Shown here: positions 1-8,695 of the stretch, piece after piece
Layout of the letters: every line of letters starts with the position of its first letter
How positions within the stretch are numbered: position 1 is the stretch's first letter
Origin: Streptomyces sp. ADI95-17
GTDB taxonomy: Bacteria; Actinomycetota; Actinomycetes; Streptomycetales; Streptomycetaceae
DNA: 52,744 bases
Assembly: GCF_003846175.1 (NCBI RefSeq)
Contig: NZ_ML123046.1
Span: forward strand, 1,071,245-1,123,988
Direction: 5' to 3'
Translations under genes and position numbers: made by a program
Notes under the pieces: generated by a model
The model's database searches: none
Told to the model about the DNA's origin: nothing
Seen by the model: only the letters and a program-made list of their open reading frames with translations

Positions 1-89
1 ATTGACGCAGGTTCGAGGGCCTTATAGCTTCACTATACGGATTGTTGATTCCGGGAAGCGGAAACAGCGTGACTGTGGAGGGTGTGGAA

Positions 90-1388
90 ATGGGTCAGCA
101 GGAGAAGGTGGCAACGAGCCTCGCCGGTGCGGTCAGCGAGGAGATCAGCGCCTCCCTCACCGCGGTCGACGCCGAGCTCGCACGCCGCTACCCGGGAGAC
201 CCGGGCACGCGCCAGCCGGTCCACACGGTCTACGTACCCGGCGACACGTTCGCCGAGGGGACCATTCGCTCCTGGGGTGACCAGGCCCTGAAGGCCCTCG
301 ACGAGCACGCTCCCGACGCCGCCTCGTTCGCCGCGGTCCTCGGCATCCCGGACGAGCTCGCAGGGCCCGTCCACGACCGGGTGCGCGCCAAGCTGGAGCG
401 CGAGCCGGTCGAGGACCTCCGCATCGACTTCGAGGACGGCTACGGCCCGCGCCCCGACGCGGAGGAGGACGAGGCCGCCGCCCGCGCCGCCCGGCTGGTC
501 TCACAGGCGTACGCGAACGGCACGGCGGCCCCGTACATGGGCATCCGGATGAAGTGCATGGAGGCTGCCGTACGCGACCGCGGCATCCGTACCACGGACA
601 TCTTCCTCACCGGCCTGATGCAGGCCGGGCGCCTGCCCGACGGGCTGGTCCTCACGCTGCCCAAGGTGACGTACCCGGAGCAGGTCACCGCCTTCGTCCG
701 GCTGCTCGAAGCGTTCGAGGAGGCGCACGGGCTGCCCGCCGGGCGACTCGGCTTCGAGATCCAGATCGAGACGAGCCAGTCCATCCTCGCCGCCGACGGC
801 ACCGCCGCCGTCGCCCGCATGATCGACGCGGCGCGGGGCCGGGCCACCGGTCTGCACTACGGCACCTTCGACTACAGCGCCTGCGTCGGCGTCAGCGCCG
901 CCTACCAGGCCAGCGACCATCCGGCCGCCGACCACGCCAAGGCCGTCATGCAGGTCGCCGCCGCCGGCACCGGCGTGCGGGTCTCGGACGGCTCCACCAA
1001 CGTTCTCCCGGTCGGCCCCACGCCCCAGGTCCACGAGGCCTGGCGGCTCCACTACGGCCTCACCCGCCGCGCGCTGGCCCGCGCCTACTACCAGGGCTGG
1101 GACATGCACCCGGGCCACCTGCCGACCCGGTACGCGGCCGTCTACACCTTCTACCGCGAGGGCCTGGAGCAGGCCGCCGCCCGCCTCGCCGCGTACGTGG
1201 CCAAGGCCGGTGGCGATGTCATGGACGAGCCCGCCACCGCCAAGGCCCTCAGCGGCTACCTGCTGCGCGGCATCGACTGCGGCGCCCTGGACACCGCCGA
1301 GGTCGCCCGGCTGACCGGGCTGACGCGGGACGACCTGGACGCCTTCGCCTCGCCGCGGCGCGGGGGACTGACGGTGACGGCGCCGTAG
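90..1388 (+). CDS. HpcH/HpaI aldolase/citrate-lyase-like protein (DUF6986 type)
   Basis: 432 residues. The middle of the protein has the acidic TIM-barrel signatures of the HpcH/HpaI aldolase/citrate lyase superfamily: LRIDFEDGYG near residue 110 and FEIQIETSQS near residue 220, where acidic residues usually bind the metal and acyl substrate. This placement is by pattern. The matching Streptomyces group is, as I recall, called DUF6986, and no reaction is established for it. The ATG was chosen because GGAGGG lies about 7 bases upstream; an in-frame ATG 48 bases earlier has no such site. A C-C lyase or ester-cleaving reaction on a small carboxylic acid is plausible but not shown. It appears to be a single-gene unit. 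Confidence 0.75.
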   Translation: MGQQEKVATSLAGAVSEEISASLTAVDAELARRYPGDPGTRQPVHTVYVPGDTFAEGTIRSWGDQALKALDEHAPDAASFAAVLGIPDELAGPVHDRVRAKLEREPVEDLRIDFEDGYGPRPDAEEDEAAARAARLVSQAYANGTAAPYMGIRMKCMEAAVRDRGIRTTDIFLTGLMQAGRLPDGLVLTLPKVTYPEQVTAFVRLLEAFEEAHGLPAGRLGFEIQIETSQSILAADGTAAVARMIDAARGRATGLHYGTFDYSACVGVSAAYQASDHPAADHAKAVMQVAAAGTGVRVSDGSTNVLPVGPTPQVHEAWRLHYGLTRRALARAYYQGWDMHPGHLPTRYAAVYTFYREGLEQAAARLAAYVAKAGGDVMDEPATAKALSGYLLRGIDCGALDTAEVARLTGLTRDDLDAFASPRRGGLTVTAP

Positions 1389-1404
1389 GGCGCGGGCCCC
1401 GGCC

Positions 1405-1810
1405 CACGGGTCGCGGCAGGGTCGAAGAATCCGGGGGCCGCATAGCGGTCGGCGGCCCCGTAGTTGCTCTGTCCGGCGTCGGCCGCGGGGTGTGCCCGAG
1501 CGGCGCCGTCCCAACGGCCGTAGAAGAACGGCGCGACGGCGTCCCAGCCGTCGTCGGTGACCTCGCCGGTCCAGACGGCTTCGTAGGCCCTGTAGGCGGC
1601 CGGGAACCACGGTTCCCCCGCGCGCAGGGCCACGGCTTCGCGGTGGTGCTCCTCGGTGAGGTCGACACCCAGGGCGCGCGCACGGGCGGCGATCGGCGCG
1701 AGGCTGCGGACACGTCGCGGGTGCCGGGCCGCGTGGAGGAGTGCGAGATCGCCACCCGCCGAATGCGCGAGAGGGAGTTCGGTTCCGTCGGGTGCGGTGA
1801 AAGTGGGCAC
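1405..1810 (-). pseudogene. alpha/beta-hydrolase (proline iminopeptidase-like) remnant
   Basis: Read on the minus strand from a GTG, the product begins VPTFTAPDGTEL, like many alpha/beta hydrolases. It then jumps straight to LAHSAGGDLALLHAARHP, which is the nucleophile elbow (here HSAGG) and following helix. About 80 residues that normally separate these two parts, including the oxyanion-hole strand, are missing. The lid region (EPWFPAAYRAYEAVW, APFFYGRW) follows in frame. Similarity stops near FFDPAA, before the catalytic Asp and His. It is therefore an internally deleted, 3'-truncated gene rather than a working enzyme. It lies between the aldolase and the LacI gene. The assignment rests on motif order only. 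Confidence 0.7.
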
Positions 1811-1886
1811 GGCGTCATCCCGGTGACCGGACGGCGGAGTCGGCAATCGCGTCACTTGCTGCCTCCGGGCCGTCGGCCCGCCCCGC

Positions 1887-2915
1887 TCAGGCGGGCGGCA
1901 GTTCGCCGGAGCCGCGGGGGATGAGGGACGTCGGCAGCTCCACCCGCACCGGGGCGTGGTCCGCGCCGTCCAGGCGGCGGAAGAGGTGCTCGGCCGCGGT
2001 CCGGCCCACCGCCGCGGCGTCCTGGGAGATGACGGTGATGCCGAGGAGATCGGCGAGCTCGATGTCGTCGAAGCCGACCAGGGCGACCCGGCGGTCCTGC
2101 TCGGCAAGCACGCGGACCACGGTGACCGTCACGCGGTTGTTCCCCGCGAAGAGGGCCGTCACCGGCTCCGGGCCCGTGAGCATCGCCTCGGCGGCCGCCC
2201 TGACCCGGGCGGGCTCGGTGGAGCCCAGCGAGACCCAGGAGTTCTCGACGCCGATCCCGGCGTCCGACATCGCCGCGTGATAGCCGCGCAGGCGCTCCGT
2301 CGCGGTGTGGATACGCGGCTGGTCACCGATGAAGCCGATCCGGCGATGGCCGTGCGCGATCAGATGGGCGACACCCTCGCGCGCGCCGCCGAAGCTGTCG
2401 GAGAGCACCATGTCGGCGTCGATCCGGCCCGCCGGGCGGTCCACGAAGACGGTGGCGACGCCCGCCTTTATCTCCGGCTCCAGATAGCGGTGGTCGTCGC
2501 CGGCGGGGATCACGATCAGCCCGTCCACCCGGCGCGCGCACAGCGCGAGCACCAGCTCCTGCTCGCGCTCCGGGTCCTCGGCGCTCGACCCGTTGATGAG
2601 CAGGGCGCCGTGCGCGCGGGCGACCTCCTCCACGGCGCGGCTCAGCGGCCCGTAGAACGGGTCCGCGAGATCCTCCAGGACCAGGCCGATCGAGGCAGTG
2701 CGGCCCTTGCGCAGGACGCGCGCGCTGTCGTTGCGCCGGAAGCCGAGCGCCTCGATCGCCTCCTGGACCCGGCGCTCGGTGTCGGGCGTGACCCCCGGTT
2801 CACTGTTCACCACGCGCGAGACCGTCTTGAGCCCGACTCCGGCGCGGGCGGCCACGTCCTTCATGGTCGGCCGGTTGCCGTAACGGGTCTCGGAGTGACG
2901 GGCGGTCTCGGCCAC
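1887..2915 (-). CDS. LacI-family transcriptional repressor
   Basis: 342 residues, the usual length for the family. The N-terminus holds the helix-turn-helix and hinge (TMKDVAARAGVGLKTVSRVV, then a long hinge helix). A periplasmic-binding-protein-like effector domain follows, with IGLVLEDLADPFYGPL, VDGLIVIPAGDD, GHRRIGFIGD and VALVGFDDIELAD. The GTG start is supported by AGGACA seven bases upstream and by the familiar N-terminal arm before TMKDVA. It is divergent from the ROK kinase gene, and a perfect 12-bp CG-centred palindrome lies in the shared promoter. It probably represses that gene and itself, with release by a sugar. The effector is unknown; the neighbouring alpha-galactosidase suggests a galactoside. 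Confidence 0.93.
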   Translation of the reverse strand: MAETARHSETRYGNRPTMKDVAARAGVGLKTVSRVVNSEPGVTPDTERRVQEAIEALGFRRNDSARVLRKGRTASIGLVLEDLADPFYGPLSRAVEEVARAHGALLINGSSAEDPEREQELVLALCARRVDGLIVIPAGDDHRYLEPEIKAGVATVFVDRPAGRIDADMVLSDSFGGAREGVAHLIAHGHRRIGFIGDQPRIHTATERLRGYHAAMSDAGIGVENSWVSLGSTEPARVRAAAEAMLTGPEPVTALFAGNNRVTVTVVRVLAEQDRRVALVGFDDIELADLLGITVISQDAAAVGRTAAEHLFRRLDGADHAPVRVELPTSLIPRGSGELPPA

Positions 2916-3011
2916 GGTGCGCTGTCCTGTCTTCGGGTGCGGGCGGGTCCGGCGGATCCGTGGGCGGTGCCACGGGGCGGCCGGAGGTCGTGCCGACGAG
3001 CATAGGCCCTG

Positions 3012-3023
3012 GACAACGTTGTC
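3012..3023. promoter_or_regulatory. Candidate LacI-family operator
   Basis: GACAACGTTGTC is a perfect 12-bp palindrome with the central CG step typical of LacI-family operators. It sits in the 180-bp region between the divergent LacI and ROK kinase genes, 73 bases before the kinase start. No second perfect copy was found near the alpha-galactosidase or the ABC importer. Confidence 0.75.
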
Positions 3024-3095
3024 AGCTGAATGGAGACTGGGCAGACTGTTTCCTGAAGCCGCAGGTCCCCGCCCTCTACTCACGGAGCCACACCG

Positions 3096-4052
3096 ATGCA
3101 TACCGACCTCGTCGCCGCGCTGGACATCGGCGGCACCAAGATCGCCGCCGCGTTGGTGGACGGCGGCGGCTCGCTCCTCGTACGGGCGCAGCGGCCGACG
3201 CCCGCCCGCGAGGGTGCCGAGACGGTGATGGGTGCGGTGACGGAGGTGCTCGCCGAACTGTCCGGCTCTCCGCTGTGGGGGCGGGCGACGGCGGTCGGTA
3301 TCGGCAGCGCGGGGCCGGTGGATGCCTCGGCCGGGACGGTGAGCCCGGTCAACGTTCCCGGCTGGCGGGACTTCCCGTTGGTGGAGAGGGTCGGCAAGGC
3401 GGTGGGCGGGCTGCCCGTCGAGCTGGTCGGCGACGGGGTCGCGATGACGGCCGCCGAGCACTGGCTGGGCGCCGCCCGCGGCTACGACAACGCACTCTGC
3501 ATGGTGGTGTCGACCGGTGTCGGCGGCGGGCTCGTCCTCGGCGGCAAGCTCCACCCCGGCCCCACGGGCAACGCCGGGCACATCGGCCATGTCTGTGTGG
3601 ACCTGGACGGCGACCCCTGCCCGTGCGGTTCGCGCGGCTGTGTCGAGCGCATCGCCAGCGGCCCGAACATCGCCCGCCGGGCGCTGGAGGCAGGCTGGCG
3701 GCCCGGACCGGACGGCGATGCCTCGGCCGCCGCGGTGGCCGCCGCGGCACGCGCCGGGGACCGGATCGCCGTCGCCTCGTTCGAACGCGCCGCTCAGGCG
3801 CTGGCCGCCGGGATCGCGGCCACCGCCACGCTCGTCGAGATCGACATCGCGGTGATCGGCGGGGGAGTGGCCGGTGCGGGCGACATCCTCTTCACGCCGC
3901 TGCGCCGGGCCCTGCGCCAGTACGCGACGCTCTCCTTCGTCCGGCGGATCGAGGTGGCCCCGGCGGTGATGGGCACCGACGCGGGACTGGTCGGCGCGGC
4001 CGCCGCGGCGGCGCGGGTGGGGCCGGGCGGAGTGGTGGCCGCGCAGGGCTGA
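3096..4052 (+). CDS. ROK-family sugar kinase
   Basis: 318 residues, a standard ROK kinase without the DNA-binding domain of ROK repressors. The phosphate-binding motif ALDIGGTKIA is at residues 8-17, and the catalytic Asp lies in the VELVGDGVAM segment near residue 113. The zinc site follows the family pattern with His165, Cys175, Cys177 and Cys182 (PCPCGSRGC). It should phosphorylate a hexose with ATP in the cytoplasm; glucose, galactose or an amino sugar cannot be told apart from sequence. It is divergent from LacI, and its 3' end faces the alpha-galactosidase across a strong hairpin. This fits phosphorylation of sugars freed from galactosides. Confidence 0.92.
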   Translation: MHTDLVAALDIGGTKIAAALVDGGGSLLVRAQRPTPAREGAETVMGAVTEVLAELSGSPLWGRATAVGIGSAGPVDASAGTVSPVNVPGWRDFPLVERVGKAVGGLPVELVGDGVAMTAAEHWLGAARGYDNALCMVVSTGVGGGLVLGGKLHPGPTGNAGHIGHVCVDLDGDPCPCGSRGCVERIASGPNIARRALEAGWRPGPDGDASAAAVAAAARAGDRIAVASFERAAQALAAGIAATATLVEIDIAVIGGGVAGAGDILFTPLRRALRQYATLSFVRRIEVAPAVMGTDAGLVGAAAAAARVGPGGVVAAQG

Positions 4053-4083
4053 CCGGGCGCGGCCGGCGAATCGCGCGCCGGAC

Positions 4084-4113
4084 GGGTTCCCGGGGGCAAC
4101 GCCCCGGGAACCC
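4084..4113. terminator. Bidirectional terminator hairpin
   Basis: Two perfectly complementary 12-base arms (GGGTTCCCGGGG and CCCCGGGAACCC) are separated by a 6-base loop. The hairpin lies between the convergent ROK kinase and alpha-galactosidase genes. There is no T-tract, as is common in Streptomyces. Confidence 0.8.
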
Positions 4114-4131
4114 GCCGCCGAGCTCTCCGCG

Positions 4132-6177
4132 TCAGCAGGTGATCCGCAGGTCCGCCCAGTCCGCGTGGTCGGAGTCGACGCCGTCCCCGCCGTCGCTGAC
4201 CACCAGACGTACCACCTGCGCACCGCTCACATCGGCGGTGAGCGGCCGGGCGGGCATCGCGTTGGTCAGCACACCGGTCGACGCCGCCTTCGTACCGTCG
4301 GCCCAGACCTCGAAGGCGACCGTCCCCTTCGCGCCGCTCTCGTCGTCGACACCGACCTGCGCCGCAACGGCCTCGCATGCCCCGCCGGTGTAGAACTCGA
4401 CGGTGCTGTCGGCGTGCACGCCGAGGCCCTTGGTGAACACCTCGCCGCCGATCGTCAGCGGATTCCCGTCGCCCGCGCCGCTCTCACCGTTGCTGGTGTC
4501 CTTCTCGACCGGGCCCCAGCCGTTGGCCGCCGAGAGCCGCGGCAGATCGCTCAGGTAGCCGCCGCCCGCCGGTGGCGCGACCACCACATGGGCCCGGAGC
4601 GGGACCGTGGAGCTCACCCGTGTCCCGGCCAGCGAGCGGTACCGGACGGCGAGTGTCAGGTCGGACGCACCGGTGGCGTCCGCGGGGGCCGTCACCTGCC
4701 AGCGGGTGGTGAGCGACCGGCCGGTCGGCAGGGCCGGCGAACCGGTCGGCGACAGCGCCTTCACCCGCCAGCCGGAGGGGCCGGTGAGCAGCGCCGAGAC
4801 ATTCCTGGCGGGGGTACGGCCCAGGCCGGTGACCTTCGTGGTCAGCGTGGCGGTGCGTCCCGCCTCGATCAACGGGCGGGCATCCAGGCCGAGTTCCACG
4901 GCGGGCGGCTGAGCGGCCCACTTGCCGTCGGCGGCGACCCGCAGCAGCACCGTTCCGTGCGCCGGGACGGTCGCCGCCAGGGTGCCCGCCGTGTTGTACG
5001 ACCTGTGTTCCCACAGGTCGCGCATCGTGTACCCGTCGGCCTTCGGCAGCCCGACCTCCTCGGCTGTCGTCGCGATGCGCTGGGCGCTGCCGGTCTCGTT
5101 GAACAGGGCGACGGCGCGGCTGCCGTCCTCCATCTCCTTGGCGACCACCCAGCGTCCGCCGTCGGAGGAGAGCACGGTGCCCTGCTTGCCGAGCGGGTCC
5201 TGATCGACCGCGACGACCTCGTGGTTGGAGAGGATCTCGAAGGTCTCCGCGCTCGCCTTTCGCAGGTCGGATCCGATGAGCAGCGGTGCCGCCATCACGG
5301 ACCACATGGAGAAGTGGGTGCGGTACTCCGTGTCCGTCATGCCGCCGTTGCCGACCTCCAGCATGTCGGGGTCGTTCCAGTGACCCGGCCCGGCAGCGGC
5401 CGCGAGCGGCAGGTTCTGCTTCATGATCGACAGCATGCTGCCCCAGCTGTCGTTGATGTCGCCGGTCGTGCGCCAGAGGTTGCCGAGCTCGCCGGCCCAC
5501 TCCCAGGGCTTGTTCTCGCCCCATTCGCAGATGCTGTAGACGATCGGGCGGCCGGTCGCCGCCAGCGCGTCCCGCATCGTCGTATAGCGCTTCTTCGCGT
5601 CGACACCCTGGTTGTTGCAGTTGTCGTACTTCAGATAGTCGATGCCCCAGTCAGCGAACTGCTGCGCGTCGCTGAACTCATGGCCCAGCGCGCCCGGGAG
5701 GCCCACACTGTCGCAGGTCTTGGTGCCCGCACTGGTGTAGATGCCGATTTTGAGGCCCTTGGAGTGGACATAGTCCGCGACGGCCTTGATCCCGTTCGGG
5801 AAGCGCTTCGGATCGGCCTCCAGTTTTCCGTCCGCATCGCGCTGCGGTTTCGCCCAGCAGTCGTCGAGATTGACGTACCTGTAGCCCGCCTCCTTGAGGC
5901 CCTTCTCGACGAAGATGTCGGCGATCCCCTTGACCATCGACTCGTCGAACTCGGCTCGGCAGTGCGTCGAGTTCCAATTGTTGAACCCCATCGGCGGGGT
6001 GAGCGCAAGGCCGTTTCCGGACTGCGGATTCGCGGCGGGGGCGGATACCGGCGCGGGCACGGGCGAGTGCGCGACGGCGGGAACGGTCGTCCCCGCGGCG
6101 CACAACAGCCCGGCCGTCAGGGCTCCGACGACTCCACGACGGCTGGTTCGGGTTGTACGGGTTGGAAGATGACGCAT
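4132..6177 (-). CDS. Secreted GH27 alpha-galactosidase with NEW3 and NPCBM domains
   Basis: 681 residues. The N-terminus is a signal peptide with twin arginines (TSRRG) and likely cleavage after AVA at residue 36. The GH27 catalytic barrel starts at LTPPMGFNNWNS near residue 60. The nucleophile Asp185 sits in YLKYDNC and the acid/base is probably Asp240 in WRTTGDI. An Ig-like NEW3 domain follows, then a C-terminal NPCBM carbohydrate-binding domain (GGEVFTKGLGVHADS). The enzyme should remove terminal alpha-1,6-galactose from melibiose, raffinose or galactomannan outside the cell. The start was chosen over an upstream ATG because GGAGG lies nine bases before it. It is divergent from the sugar ABC importer. 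Confidence 0.93.
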   Translation of the reverse strand: MRHLPTRTTRTSRRGVVGALTAGLLCAAGTTVPAVAHSPVPAPVSAPAANPQSGNGLALTPPMGFNNWNSTHCRAEFDESMVKGIADIFVEKGLKEAGYRYVNLDDCWAKPQRDADGKLEADPKRFPNGIKAVADYVHSKGLKIGIYTSAGTKTCDSVGLPGALGHEFSDAQQFADWGIDYLKYDNCNNQGVDAKKRYTTMRDALAATGRPIVYSICEWGENKPWEWAGELGNLWRTTGDINDSWGSMLSIMKQNLPLAAAAGPGHWNDPDMLEVGNGGMTDTEYRTHFSMWSVMAAPLLIGSDLRKASAETFEILSNHEVVAVDQDPLGKQGTVLSSDGGRWVVAKEMEDGSRAVALFNETGSAQRIATTAEEVGLPKADGYTMRDLWEHRSYNTAGTLAATVPAHGTVLLRVAADGKWAAQPPAVELGLDARPLIEAGRTATLTTKVTGLGRTPARNVSALLTGPSGWRVKALSPTGSPALPTGRSLTTRWQVTAPADATGASDLTLAVRYRSLAGTRVSSTVPLRAHVVVAPPAGGGYLSDLPRLSAANGWGPVEKDTSNGESGAGDGNPLTIGGEVFTKGLGVHADSTVEFYTGGACEAVAAQVGVDDESGAKGTVAFEVWADGTKAASTGVLTNAMPARPLTADVSGAQVVRLVVSDGGDGVDSDHADWADLRITC

Positions 6178-6221
6178 CGTTACGTTCCTCCATACTCGTC
6201 CATGATCGGATGACTGCATGT

Positions 6222-6237
6222 GCACGCCAAGGCGTGC
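6222..6237. repeat. Inverted repeat in the alpha-galactosidase upstream region
   Basis: GCACGCC-AA-GGCGTGC forms two 7-base arms with a 2-base spacer. It lies 45 bases upstream of the alpha-galactosidase start. It could be an operator or a 5' leader hairpin. Confidence 0.45.
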
Positions 6238-6298
6238 GATTACGTTAGGGCGTGTTGAAGTCTGTTGGAAGAGGAGTGGCGGCGGTTGCCCGACATCT

Positions 6299-6315
6299 CG
6301 TCAAAACCCTTGACG
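6299..6315. promoter_or_regulatory. Dyad and possible -35 element upstream of the ABC importer
   Basis: CGTCAA-N5-TTGACG is an inverted repeat about 70 bases before the binding-protein start. Its right arm, TTGACG, could be a -35 hexamer, with TGAGAT 17 bases further on as a weak -10. An operator overlapping a promoter would explain both features. Confidence 0.4.
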
Positions 6316-6387
6316 ACGCCATCACTTGGGGGTGAGATCCAATCGCACGTTCGGTTGTGTTGGGTTGCATCTCCGGAGGAGTGGGGC

Positions 6388-7734
6388 ATGACGCAGTCTG
6401 ATTACGACAGGTCAGGTGTGCCGGGCAGTGTCGCAGGACATCGGATGTCCCGGCGAAGTCTGCTGCGTGGTGCGGCCGTCGGCGCCGGAGCGGTGGCGCT
6501 CCCCGCGCTGCTCACCGCCTGCGGGAGCGGCCCCGGCGGCGACGGGAAGACGATCACTCTGGGGTCCAATTCCTCCGACCCGGTTCCGAAGAAGGCCTTC
6601 GCCGACGCCTTCGCCGCGTACGAGGCGCAGTCGGACGGGCGGAAGGTGAAGGTCAACACCGTCGACCACAACACCTTTCAGGAGAACATCAACCGGTATC
6701 TGCAGGGCAAGCCCGACGACGTCTTCATGTGGTTCGCCGGCAACCGGATGCAATTCTTCGCGGAAAAGGGACTGCTGCACGACATCAGCGACAACTGGGA
6801 GGGCTACAAAGGCTTCTCGGCCGCGCTGAAGGCCCAGTCCACCGGAGCGGACGGCAAGCAGTACCTCACCCCGTACTACTACTATCCATGGGCCGTCTTC
6901 CACCGTAAGAGCCTGTTCACCGACCGCGGCTATCAGGCACCGAAGACGCTCGACGAATACGTGGCGCTCGCCAAGCGGATGAAGAAGGACAAGCTCGATC
7001 CCATCGCGTTCTGCGACAAGGACGGCTGGCCCGCCATGGGCACCTTCGACTACATCGACATGCGGACCAACGGCTACGAATTCCACAAGAGCCTGATGGC
7101 GGGCGAGGTGGCCTGGACCGACAAGCGGGTCAGGGAGGTGTTCGACACCTGGCGACGGCTCCTGCCGTACTGCCAGCAGGGGGCCAACGGCCGTACCTGG
7201 CAGGAGGCCGCCAACAGCCTTCAGAAGAAGGAGGCCGGCATGGCCGTCCTCGGGCTGCCGCATCCCGGCGCCCAGTTCCCCAAGGGCGAACAGGGCGACA
7301 TCGACTTCTTCCCCTTCCCCGTGATCAACCCGGAGCACGGGCAGGACGCGGTCGAGGCCCCCATCGACGGCTTCCTGCTGGCCAAGAAGTCCAAGAACCT
7401 CAAGAACGCCAAGAGCCTGGAGAGCGCCAAGGACCTGCTCAAGTGGCTGGCCACCGGGAAGGCCGAGGACATCTACCTGAAGAGCGACCCGAACAACGTC
7501 GCGGTCAGCGACCAGGCCGACATCTCCGCGTACTCACCGCTCCAGAAGAAGGCCGTGGAACTGGTCTCCGGGGCGAAGCAGATCTCCCAGTTCCTGGACC
7601 GGGACACCAGGCCGGACTTCTCCTCCACGGTCATGATCCCCGCGATCCAGAAGTTCATCAGCGACCCGGACGACGTGGACGGCCTGGTCAACGACATCGA
7701 GCGGCAGAAGAAGACCATCTTCGCCGCCGACTGA
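6388..7734 (+). CDS. Sugar ABC transporter substrate-binding lipoprotein (family 1, Tat)
   Basis: 448 residues. The N-terminus has a Tat motif (SRRSLLR, arginines 22-23), a hydrophobic stretch and a lipobox LTAC with Cys45 as the lipidated residue. It should be folded in the cytoplasm, exported by Tat and anchored outside the membrane. The body is a family-1 solute-binding protein, with a typical PYYYYPWAVFHRKSLF segment and aromatic ligand-contact motifs. GGAGGA eight bases upstream fixes the ATG; an in-frame ATG 123 bases earlier lacks this. It is the first gene of an importer operon with two permeases. The substrate is inferred to be an alpha-galactoside from the adjacent GH27 enzyme. As usual in Streptomyces, the ATPase is likely shared and encoded elsewhere. 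Confidence 0.93.
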   Translation: MTQSDYDRSGVPGSVAGHRMSRRSLLRGAAVGAGAVALPALLTACGSGPGGDGKTITLGSNSSDPVPKKAFADAFAAYEAQSDGRKVKVNTVDHNTFQENINRYLQGKPDDVFMWFAGNRMQFFAEKGLLHDISDNWEGYKGFSAALKAQSTGADGKQYLTPYYYYPWAVFHRKSLFTDRGYQAPKTLDEYVALAKRMKKDKLDPIAFCDKDGWPAMGTFDYIDMRTNGYEFHKSLMAGEVAWTDKRVREVFDTWRRLLPYCQQGANGRTWQEAANSLQKKEAGMAVLGLPHPGAQFPKGEQGDIDFFPFPVINPEHGQDAVEAPIDGFLLAKKSKNLKNAKSLESAKDLLKWLATGKAEDIYLKSDPNNVAVSDQADISAYSPLQKKAVELVSGAKQISQFLDRDTRPDFSSTVMIPAIQKFISDPDDVDGLVNDIERQKKTIFAAD

Positions 7735-7780
7735 CCCCGGACGACCCGATGGCAATCCGACCGAACCTGGAGTACCGACC

Positions 7781-8695
7781 GTGTCGTTCATCCCGGCCCG
7801 GCGCACCGGACGGCGGGTCTCGCGGCGGTTCACCGGCCGCGACCTCGCCGTACTCGGTGTGCTGCTCGGCATACCCGTACTGCTCGACATCGCCATCGTC
7901 TGGGGACCGACCCTCGCCTCCGTGGTGCTCTCCTTCACCGGCTGGGACGGCATCGGTGACATCAAGTGGGTCGGTACGCAGAACTACGAGAACCTCTTCA
8001 CCAACTACCCGCAGTTCTGGCCGGCGGCCCGGCACAATCTGCTCTGGCTCGCCTTCCTCGGCCTGGTCGCCACCCCCTTCGGACTGCTGCTGGCCGTACT
8101 GATCGACCGGGGAGTGCGCTTCAGCCGCTTCTACCAGTCGACGCTGTACATGCCCGTCGTACTGTCGCTCGCCGTGGTCGGATTCATCGCCCAGCTGGTC
8201 TTCTCCCGCGACCAGGGCGCCCTCAACGCGGTCATCGGCGACACGGCTTCACCGACGGACTGGCTCGGCGACCCGGACCTCAACATCTGGATGGTCCTGC
8301 TCGCCGCCGCCTGGCGGCACACCGGCTATGTGATGATCCTCTACCTCGCCGGGCTGAAGGCCGTCGACCCCTCGCTGAAGGAGGCCGCGGCGATCGACGG
8401 GGCGGGCGAGGCCCAGACCTTCTTCCGCATCGTCCTGCCCACCCTGCGGCCGGTCAACGTCATCGTCGGCGTCATCACCGTCATCGAGGCCCTGCGCGCG
8501 TTCGACATCGTGTACGCGGTCAACCACGGCCGCAACGGACTCGAACTGCTCTCGGTGCTCGTCACCGACAACATCATCGGCGAGGCCAGCCGGATCGGCT
8601 TCGGCTCCGCCATCGCCGTCGTCCTGCTGGTCGTCTCCCTGGGATTCGTCGTGACGTACCTGGTCCAGGAGCTCCGAGGGGAGAAAGACCGTTGA
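7781..8695 (+). CDS. Sugar ABC transporter permease (MalF/UgpA type)
   Basis: 304 residues with about six membrane helices. The EAA loop that docks to the ATPase is seen as KEAAAIDGAGEAQTFFRIVLP near residue 205. The GTG start has a weak GGAG nine bases upstream, and 46 bases separate it from the binding-protein stop. Its stop overlaps the next permease start by 4 bases, so the two are translationally coupled. Family and order (binding protein, MalF-like, MalG-like) mark it as the first half of a carbohydrate-uptake-1 channel. Confidence 0.92.
   Translation: MSFIPARRTGRRVSRRFTGRDLAVLGVLLGIPVLLDIAIVWGPTLASVVLSFTGWDGIGDIKWVGTQNYENLFTNYPQFWPAARHNLLWLAFLGLVATPFGLLLAVLIDRGVRFSRFYQSTLYMPVVLSLAVVGFIAQLVFSRDQGALNAVIGDTASPTDWLGDPDLNIWMVLLAAAWRHTGYVMILYLAGLKAVDPSLKEAAAIDGAGEAQTFFRIVLPTLRPVNVIVGVITVIEALRAFDIVYAVNHGRNGLELLSVLVTDNIIGEASRIGFGSAIAVVLLVVSLGFVVTYLVQELRGEKDR

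Noticed and set aside
42..89. Sixteen-codon upstream extension of the first gene
   Set aside because: No ribosome site before the first ATG; GGAGGG precedes the ATG at 90.
4165..6213. 682-codon plus-strand open frame opposite the alpha-galactosidase
   Set aside because: The minus-strand frame has a signal peptide, catalytic residues and a good ribosome site; the plus frame has none.
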